From positions 124,001 through 188,000 of the forward strand of contig PBLF01000002.1 in NCBI GenBank assembly GCA_002722295.1: a stretch of 64,000 bases of DNA, given 5' to 3'. The notes under the pieces are model-generated. The model was given only the letters and a program-made list of their open reading frames with translations, ran no database searches and was not told where the DNA came from. This stretch comes from Stappia sp. (GTDB taxonomy: Bacteria > Pseudomonadota > Alphaproteobacteria > Rhizobiales > Stappiaceae). How positions within the stretch are numbered: position 1 is the stretch's first letter; each line of letters starts with the position of its first letter. The position numbers and the translations under genes are program-made. Below, in pieces: positions 58,350-64,000 of the stretch.

Positions 58350-59609
58350 ATGGCAGCAGCACCGGGCCAGAACCTCCGCATCGATCCCGAGCGTCTCTGG
58401 GATTCCCTGATGGAGATGGCGAAGATCGGTCCCGGCGTCGCCGGCGGAAACAATCGCCAGACGCTGACCGACGCGGATGCGGAGGGGCGAAAGCTGTTTC
58501 AGGCGTGGTGCGGGGATGCCGGCCTCACCATGGGCGTGGACAAGCTTGGCAACATGTTCATGACGCGTGCCGGGACCGATCCCGATGCCACGCCCGTCTA
58601 CATGGGGTCCCACCTCGACACCCAGCCGACGGGCGGCAAGTACGACGGGGTTCTCGGGGTTCTTGGCGGCCTCGAGGTCATGCGCGCGCTCAATGATCTC
58701 GACATCAGGACCCGCCGTCCCATCGTGCTGACCAACTGGACCAACGAGGAAGGCACGCGTTTCGCGCCCGCCATGCTCGCTTCGGGCGTCTTCGCCGGCG
58801 TGCATGACCTCGACTGGGCCTACGGTCGTACCGACGCGGAGGGAAAGACGGTCGGCGAGGAACTGGAGCGCATCGGCTGGGTCGGCGACGAGGAGGTCGG
58901 AGCGCGCAAGGATGCGATCCACGCCATGTTCGAGCTTCACATCGAACAGGGACCGATCCTCGAGGCCGAGGGCAAGGACATCGGCGTCGTCACCCATGGC
59001 CAGGGACTGTGGTGGCTCGAGGTCACCGTCACCGGCAAGGACAGCCACACCGGATCGACGCCCATGCCCATGCGCCGAAACGCCGGCCTCGGCATGGCGC
59101 GCATGACGGAATTGGTGCACGAGATCGCCATGAAGCACCAGCCGCGTGCCGTCGGGGCCATCGGTCATTGCGACGTTCATCCCAATTCGCGCAACGTCAT
59201 TCCGGGCAAGGTGGTCTTCACCATCGATTTCCGCTCGCCTGATCAGGAGACGCTCGACGCCATGAAGGCGGAATTCGAGGAGCGTGCGCCGAAGATCGCC
59301 AAGGACCTGGGGCTTTCGGTCGCGATCGAGGTGGCCGGGCATTTCGACCCGGTGACGTTCGACGAGGGCTGCGTCAAGGCGGTGCGAAACGCGGCCGAAA
59401 AGCTCGGCTACAGCCACATGGACATCGTCTCGGGAGCGGGCCACGACGCGTGCTGGGTCAACAAGGTCGCGCCGACGGCAATGATCATGTGCCCCTGCGT
59501 CGACGGCCTGTCCCACAACGAGGCGGAGGAGATCACGAAGGACTGGGCCAGGGCCGGTGCGGATGTGCTCCTTCACGCGGTGCTCGAGGCGGCTGAGGTG
59601 GCGGAATAA
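58350..59609 (+). CDS. Beta-ureidopropionase (N-carbamoyl-beta-alanine amidohydrolase, M20 family)
   Basis: A 419-residue M20-type hydrolase of the HyuC/ArgE family. HLDTQPTGGKYDG (His88, Asp90), NWTNEEGTRFAPAM and DFRSPDQET hold the metal ligands, with HIEQGP and GAGHDACW also present. It hydrolyses N-carbamoyl-beta-alanine or its methyl homologue to the amino acid, CO2 and ammonia. The dihydropyrimidinase gene follows after 120 bases, the preceding step of the pathway. Allantoate hydrolases are close relatives, but context favours the pyrimidine route. Confidence 0.9.
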   Translation: MAAAPGQNLRIDPERLWDSLMEMAKIGPGVAGGNNRQTLTDADAEGRKLFQAWCGDAGLTMGVDKLGNMFMTRAGTDPDATPVYMGSHLDTQPTGGKYDGVLGVLGGLEVMRALNDLDIRTRRPIVLTNWTNEEGTRFAPAMLASGVFAGVHDLDWAYGRTDAEGKTVGEELERIGWVGDEEVGARKDAIHAMFELHIEQGPILEAEGKDIGVVTHGQGLWWLEVTVTGKDSHTGSTPMPMRRNAGLGMARMTELVHEIAMKHQPRAVGAIGHCDVHPNSRNVIPGKVVFTIDFRSPDQETLDAMKAEFEERAPKIAKDLGLSVAIEVAGHFDPVTFDEGCVKAVRNAAEKLGYSHMDIVSGAGHDACWVNKVAPTAMIMCPCVDGLSHNEAEEITKDWARAGADVLLHAVLEAAEVAE

Positions 59610-59729
59610 GTCGAGGCGCCCGGGGGCGAGAACGTCCGGGCACGATGACGTGCCGCTGGAGACCGGGACGCAGGGACGAGATCACGATGGCCTGACGGCC
59701 TGAAAGCAAAACGAGAGAGGGGAACGGCA

Positions 59730-61187
59730 ATGGCAACGAAGGTGATCAAGGGCGGAACGGTCGTCACGGCCGATCTCACCTACAGGGCCGACGTGAAGAT
59801 CGACGGTGGCATCATCGTCGAGATCGGCCCCGATCTCTCGGGAGACGAGGTGCTGGACGCGAGCGGCTGCTATGTCATGCCCGGAGGCATCGACCCGCAT
59901 GTGCATCTCGAGATGCCTTTCATGGGCACTTATTCCTCCGATGATTTCGAGAGCGGCACTCGCGCCGCCCTTGCCGGCGGCACGACGATGGTGGTCGATT
60001 TCTGTCTCCCCTCGCCGGGGCAGTCGCTGCTCGAGGCCCTAACGCGCTGGGACAACAAGTCCACCCGTGCCCATTGCGACTATTCCTTCCACATGGCGGT
60101 CACCTGGTGGGACGAGCAGGTCTTCAACGAGATGGAGACCGTCGTGCGCGAGAAGGGTATCAACACCTTCAAGCATTTCATGGCCTACAAGGGCGCGCTG
60201 ATGGTGGAGGACGACGAGATGTTCGCCTCTTTCCAGCGCTGCGCGGAACTTGGCGCGATGCCTCTCGTCCACGCCGAGAACGGCGATGTGGTCGCCGACC
60301 TCTCCGCCCGCCTGCTCGCGGAAGGGAACAATGGCCCCGAGGCCCATGCCTATTCCCGTCCACCGCAGGTGGAGGGCGAGGCCACAAACCGCGCCATCAT
60401 GATCGCGGACATGGCCGGCGTGCCGCTCTATGTGGTGCACACATCGTGCGAGGAGAGCCACGAGGCGATCCGCCGGGCACGACAACAGGGCAAGCGCGTC
60501 TACGGCGAGCCGCTGATCCAGCATCTGACGCTGGATGACAGCGAGTACCGTCATCCGGACTGGGATCACGCCGCGCGGCGGGTGATGTCGCCTCCGTTCC
60601 GCGACAAGAAGCATCAGGACAGCCTCTGGGCCGGGCTCCAGTCGGGATCGCTGCAGGTGGTCGCGACCGACCATTGCGCCTTCTCCACCGAGCAGAAGCG
60701 CACGGGTATCGGTGATTTCACCAAGATCCCCAATGGCACCGGCGGGCTTGAGGACCGAATGCCGATGCTCTGGACGCACGGGGTCGCGACCGGCCGGCTC
60801 ACCATGAATGAATTCGTGGCCGTCACCTCGACCAACATCGCCAAGATCCTGAATGTCTACCCGAGAAAGGGCGCGGTTCTGGTCGGTGCGGACGCGGACC
60901 TCGTCGTCTGGGATCCGAACAGGCGGAAGACCATTTCGGCGGCGACCCAGCAGTCGTCCATCGACTACAACGTCTTCGAGGGCAAGGAGGTGACCGGCCT
61001 GCCGCGCTTCACCCTGACGCGCGGGCGTGTCGCCGTCGACGACGGCACCCTCAAGCCCGAGGAAGGTCATGGCCGCTTTGTCGCCCGTGAGCCGTTCCAG
61101 GCGGTCAACAAGGCGCTGTCGACCTGGAAGGAACTGACCGCGCCACGCAAGGTGGAGCGCAAGGGCATTCCGCAAAGCGGCGTGTGA
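59730..61187 (+). CDS. hydA: Dihydropyrimidinase (D-hydantoinase family)
   Basis: A 485-residue cyclic amidohydrolase that opens 5,6-dihydrouracil or dihydrothymine to the N-carbamoyl beta-amino acid. Metal ligands are H57-V-H59 in DPHVHLE, carboxylated Lys154 in FKHFMAYKG, then VHAEN, VHTSCEESHEA and ATDHCAFS. FCLPSPGQSLLEAL is the substrate loop. The 120-base gap before it has a GGCACG-ATGA-CGTGCC hairpin. It has a good ribosome binding site and follows the ureidopropionase gene; a terminator comes after it. Confidence 0.93.
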   Translation: MATKVIKGGTVVTADLTYRADVKIDGGIIVEIGPDLSGDEVLDASGCYVMPGGIDPHVHLEMPFMGTYSSDDFESGTRAALAGGTTMVVDFCLPSPGQSLLEALTRWDNKSTRAHCDYSFHMAVTWWDEQVFNEMETVVREKGINTFKHFMAYKGALMVEDDEMFASFQRCAELGAMPLVHAENGDVVADLSARLLAEGNNGPEAHAYSRPPQVEGEATNRAIMIADMAGVPLYVVHTSCEESHEAIRRARQQGKRVYGEPLIQHLTLDDSEYRHPDWDHAARRVMSPPFRDKKHQDSLWAGLQSGSLQVVATDHCAFSTEQKRTGIGDFTKIPNGTGGLEDRMPMLWTHGVATGRLTMNEFVAVTSTNIAKILNVYPRKGAVLVGADADLVVWDPNRRKTISAATQQSSIDYNVFEGKEVTGLPRFTLTRGRVAVDDGTLKPEEGHGRFVAREPFQAVNKALSTWKELTAPRKVERKGIPQSGV

Positions 61188-61193
61188 AGAGAC

Positions 61194-61218
61194 GAGGCGG
61201 GCTCATTTGGCCCGCCTC
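61194..61218 (+). terminator. Intrinsic terminator after hydA
   Basis: GAGGCGGG (61194-61201) pairs with CCCGCCTC (61211-61218) across a 9-base loop, followed by the T-rich TTGCTTT. It separates the catabolic operon from the ABC transporter genes, though partial read-through is likely. Confidence 0.6.
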
Positions 61219-61293
61219 TTGCTTTGTCGAGAGGGCGTCATGTGCGCGGCATGAGCCGCCTTGACCGGGACGCGAGAGGGAGACGGGGTAAGG

Positions 61294-62100
61294 ATGCAAG
61301 CACGGCCAGCGGAAGAGGCGATCGCGCCCGTCATCGACATCGACAACCTGTCGCTGACCTTCGAGACCAATGACGGTCCGGTCCATGCCCTTTCCGACAT
61401 CGACCTGGAGATCGCGCCGGGCGATTTCGTCTCCTTCATCGGGCCGTCGGGCTGCGGCAAGACCACGCTCCTGCGGGTGATCGCCGACCTTGAGGCCCCG
61501 ACCGGTGGATCAATCACGGTCAATGGCATGAGCCCGCACGAGGCGCGCCTTGCCCGTGCCTATGGCTACGTCTTCCAGGCGGCCGCGCTCTACCCCTGGC
61601 GCACGATCGCCGACAACATCGCCCTGCCGCTGGAGATCATGGGTTTTTCCAGGGCCGAGCGGGAGGAGCGCACCCGCCGCAACATGGAGCTGGTCAATCT
61701 CGCCGGCTTCGAGAAGAAATACCCGTGGCAGCTCTCGGGCGGCATGCAACAGCGCGCCTCCATCGCGCGCGCGCTATCCTTCGATCCCGACCTTCTGCTG
61801 ATGGACGAGCCCTTTGGTGCGCTCGACGAGATCGTGCGCGATCACCTCAACGAGCAGCTGCTGAAACTCTGGGCAAAGACGAACAAGACCGTGGTCTTCG
61901 TCACCCACTCGATCCCGGAGGCGGTGTTCCTGTCGACCAAGATCGTCGTGCTCTGCCCGCGCCCGGGCCGTGTCCATGACGTGATCCACTCGACCCTGCC
62001 GCGCGAGCGTACGCTCGACATCCGCGAGACGCCGGAATTCCTCGAGATCGCCCATCGCGTTCGCGAGGGCCTGCGCGCGGGGCACAGCTATGACGATTGA
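61294..62100 (+). CDS. ABC transporter ATP-binding protein (TauB/SsuB-like)
   Basis: A 268-residue nucleotide-binding subunit: Walker A GPSGCGKTT, the TauB/SsuB-type VFQAAALYPWRT Q-loop, LSGGMQQRASIARAL signature, Walker B LLLMDEPFGALDE and HSIPEAVFLS switch. The family imports taurine, sulfonates, riboflavin precursors and pyrimidines. Placement after the catabolic operon makes a pyrimidine or ureide substrate likely. Start ATG 61294 is chosen by the weak GGGGTAAGG site upstream. Confidence 0.88.
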   Translation: MQARPAEEAIAPVIDIDNLSLTFETNDGPVHALSDIDLEIAPGDFVSFIGPSGCGKTTLLRVIADLEAPTGGSITVNGMSPHEARLARAYGYVFQAAALYPWRTIADNIALPLEIMGFSRAEREERTRRNMELVNLAGFEKKYPWQLSGGMQQRASIARALSFDPDLLLMDEPFGALDEIVRDHLNEQLLKLWAKTNKTVVFVTHSIPEAVFLSTKIVVLCPRPGRVHDVIHSTLPRERTLDIRETPEFLEIAHRVREGLRAGHSYDD

Positions 62101-62141
62101 TCAGAACACTTTCCCAGGCGCTCGACAGCTGGAAAAACGTG

Positions 62142-62708
62142 ATGCAGTTTGAGGTCCCGACGTCGTCCAGAGTGAGCGTTGACCGGGTTCCCGAGGGGAC
62201 GAACATCACTGTTCGGGCCAAACGGCGCACTTTTCTCATGGCCTTTCTTCTGTTCTGGCTTTGCGGCTGGACCATTGGCGGTTTTGCCGCCGCAGGAGCG
62301 CTTGTCTCCGGAGGAGCGGATGGTAAGGCCTCTCTATTTCTCCTTGTCTGGCTGGGAGCCTGGGCGCTTGGCTGGCTCTATGCCGCTGCGACCCTGTTTT
62401 GGATGTTTGCCGGTCGGGAAACGCTTGTCGTCAGCCGCGCAGGCATAACCAAGACCGTTTCCATTCCGATCCTGTCGCGATCATGGCACTACAATCCCGC
62501 GCATGTAGCCCATGTTCGCAGGCATCAGACTGAGCAGCAGGTATTCAGCCCAAGGGCCTTCGAAAACCCCCTTGGCGCGAATGGAGGCGTCGCATTCGAC
62601 TACGGCCACAAGACCGTGACCTTCGGCACGTCGATTGACGATGCAGAGGCAAGGCTGATCATCGAGGCGCTCAACAGTGGCCTCGGGCGCAGGGAGGCGG
62701 CGGCATGA
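62142..62708 (+). CDS. Two-helix membrane protein with PH-like tail, within the ABC operon
   Basis: About 188 residues (203 if translation starts at the TTG at 62097 that overlaps the ATPase stop). After a short beta-rich start (FEVPTSSRVSVDRVPEGTNI) come two membrane helices (FLLFWLCGWTIGGFAAAGAL and LVWLGAWALGWLYAAATLF), then a soluble beta-rich domain that may be PH-like. I do not know its function. Its stop overlaps the next permease start (ATGA). Third codon positions contain visibly more A and T than the flanking genes, suggesting a late insertion into the operon. Confidence 0.65.
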   Translation: MQFEVPTSSRVSVDRVPEGTNITVRAKRRTFLMAFLLFWLCGWTIGGFAAAGALVSGGADGKASLFLLVWLGAWALGWLYAAATLFWMFAGRETLVVSRAGITKTVSIPILSRSWHYNPAHVAHVRRHQTEQQVFSPRAFENPLGANGGVAFDYGHKTVTFGTSIDDAEARLIIEALNSGLGRREAAA

Positions 62709-63625
62709 GCGATACAGCCCTCACGGCTCCGGTTCGTTCGCCCTTTGCCGGCCTCGTGCGCGGCACGACCGGTCCGGTGATCGTTGTCGTCGCGACGATC
62801 ATTGCGGTCTGGTATCTCGCGGCGGTGCTGCTCAACACGCCGTTCCAGCGTGACATGTACAAGCGCGGCGGCCAGGAGAACGTCTCCCTGGCGCAACTCG
62901 TTGCCGACACGCTGGCGCAGGAGCGGCCCGTGATGCCGGCGCCGCATCAGGTGGCCGTGGAGATCTGGAACACCACGGTCGAAAAGAAGATCACGTCCAA
63001 GCGCAGCCTCGTCTATCACGCGCAGGTGACGCTCTCCTCGACCCTGCTCGGCTTCGTTTTCGGTACACTGCTCGGCATTCTCCTTGCCGTCGGCGTGATC
63101 CACAGCCGGGTGCTCGACAAGTCGCTGATGCCCTGGGTGATCGCCTCGCAGACGATCCCCATCCTCGCCATCGCTCCGATGATCATCGTGGTGCTCAACG
63201 CGATCGGCATCTCGGGCCTGCTGCCCAAGGCGCTGATCTCCACCTACCTCTCCTTCTTCCCGGTCACTGTCGGCATGGTGAAGGGACTGCGCTCGCCCGA
63301 GAGGATCGAGCTGGACCTGATGAAGACCTATTCAGCCTCGGCCGTGGAGACACTCTGGAAGCTCCGCCTGCCCTCGGCCATGCCCTATCTCTTCGCCTCG
63401 ATGAAGGTCGGCGTGGCCGCGAGCCTCGTGGGTGCAATCGTCGGCGAACTGCCGACGGGCGCGGTCGAGGGGCTCGGCGCGCGCCTGCTGACAGGCAGCT
63501 ACTACGGCCAGACCGTGCAGATCTGGTCGGCGCTGATCGTCGCCGCGACACTGGCCGCCCTGCTCGTCGCCGTGATCGGGTGGGCCGAGAAGCTTGTCCT
63601 GAAACGCATGGGGATGGCACGATGA
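62705..63625 (+). CDS. ABC transporter permease (BPD family)
   Basis: A 306-residue inner-membrane permease with about six helices after a periplasmic N-terminal segment. The EAA-type cytoplasmic loop (TYSASAVETLWKLRLPSAMPYLFASMK) contacts the ATPase; it groups with TauC/SsuC proteins. Its start overlaps the stop of the membrane protein before it and its stop overlaps the next gene (ATGA), so the cluster is translated in sequence. Confidence 0.88.
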   Translation: MSDTALTAPVRSPFAGLVRGTTGPVIVVVATIIAVWYLAAVLLNTPFQRDMYKRGGQENVSLAQLVADTLAQERPVMPAPHQVAVEIWNTTVEKKITSKRSLVYHAQVTLSSTLLGFVFGTLLGILLAVGVIHSRVLDKSLMPWVIASQTIPILAIAPMIIVVLNAIGISGLLPKALISTYLSFFPVTVGMVKGLRSPERIELDLMKTYSASAVETLWKLRLPSAMPYLFASMKVGVAASLVGAIVGELPTGAVEGLGARLLTGSYYGQTVQIWSALIVAATLAALLVAVIGWAEKLVLKRMGMAR

Positions 63626-64000
63626 GCGCGCGTGTGCAGCTTGGGATGCGGCGGTTTTCGCCCGTGTCCTCCGCCCTTGCCTGGCTCGGACTGCTGTGCG
63701 GCCTCGTCGTCTGGCTGCTGCCCCTGCTGTCGGGGGACGCGGGCAGTGCAGGGCTCCTGTCTCAGCCGATGCTGGCCGGTCTTGCGTTTTCCGCTCTGGC
63801 GATCCTGGCGCTGCACCGCTTCTCGCGCCAGGGCTTCGGCCAATATGCGGCGCTGGTTCTGGCGGCGGCCTCGCTCGGGCTTGCGCAGATGCTTGTCCGG
63901 GTGATTTCGGACCATCCGGGCGACGCGGGTCCGGGGTTCTGGCTTCTTGTCGTCATGGCGTGGGCCATCGCGTGGTTGCAGGTGGAGGAAATGGCGGCCC
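63622..64000 (+). CDS. Probable second ABC permease subunit, N-terminal part
   Basis: The first 126 residues of a membrane protein that runs off the window. Four hydrophobic helices are visible (for example WLGLLCGLVVWLLPLLSG and GLAFSALAILALHRF). The ATG overlaps the preceding permease stop. By position it should be the second permease of this importer, with the EAA domain beyond the window; the visible part itself has no diagnostic motif. Confidence 0.6.
   Translation, partial: MSARVQLGMRRFSPVSSALAWLGLLCGLVVWLLPLLSGDAGSAGLLSQPMLAGLAFSALAILALHRFSRQGFGQYAALVLAAASLGLAQMLVRVISDHPGDAGPGFWLLVVMAWAIAWLQVEEMAA

Noticed and set aside
61248-61265. TTGACCGGGAC before the ABC ATPase as a RutR site
   Set aside because: It has only the left half; the matching TGGTCAA half is absent.

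Overview
The window is GC-rich, gene-dense DNA from an alphaproteobacterium. The best guess is Hyphomicrobiales (Rhizobiales), possibly near the Stappiaceae. This rests on gene content and arrangement only: coaBC-dut, hemW-rdgB-rph facing hrcA, an OlsB-type ornithine-lipid acyltransferase, a BigR/Blh persulfide operon, and a PhaZ carrying a C-terminal helix-hairpin-helix tail like that of rhizobial NuoE. No tRNA, rRNA, CRISPR array, transposase, integrase or phage gene was seen.

Layout. 0-1 kb: the end of a LysR gene, a candidate small RNA whose terminator loop is an anti-Shine-Dalgarno stretch, and a short RlpA-like secreted protein. 1-3.2 kb: a PAS-PAS-GGDEF-EAL protein with a damaged EAL site. 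3.2-9 kb: a leftward sulfide/persulfide operon (pmpA, pmpB, blh, a DUF442 rhodanese-like gene, SulP permease, an alpha/beta-hydrolase-like gene) facing bigR, with a 15-bp palindromic operator between them. 9-16 kb: a DedA-PAP2-LssY fusion, a two-domain PPK2, a permease and two tandem azoreductase paralogues beside a LysR gene. 17-20 kb: cytosine deaminase and a P450. 20-31 kb: phaZ, hemW-rdgB-rph, hrcA, a MoeB/ThiF protein, a YgjP-like peptidase, a Bcr transporter and PBP1A. 31-48 kb: olsB, a hybrid histidine kinase, a luciferase-like monooxygenase, comM, gshB-yraN-rsmI facing an LpoA-like lipoprotein, coaBC-dut, cysK, a membrane-fused spermidine-synthase-like protein and maiA.

48.5-64 kb is the most coherent region: a reductive pyrimidine catabolic locus. 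PreT/PreA reduce uracil or thymine, dihydropyrimidinase opens the ring, beta-ureidopropionase releases beta-alanine or 3-aminoisobutyrate, an omega-aminotransferase makes the semialdehyde, and MmsA makes acetyl- or propionyl-CoA. A BauB-like cupin, an EamA transporter and a TauABC-like ABC importer accompany them. Two overlapping TetR genes sit between the two halves. The first is very like E. coli RutR. Near-perfect copies of the E. coli RutR operator pattern (TTGACCA-NN-TGGTCAA) lie upstream of preT and of the aminotransferase operon. I infer that RutR, which represses the oxidative Rut pathway in E. coli, here controls the unrelated reductive route, possibly with a second paralogue. The codA gene at 17 kb would feed uracil into it.

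The main oddities are the anti-SD small RNA candidate, the RutR pair with its two operators and structured leaders, a lower-GC two-TM membrane gene wedged by overlaps into the ABC importer operon, the PhaZ fusion, and the split Blh module.
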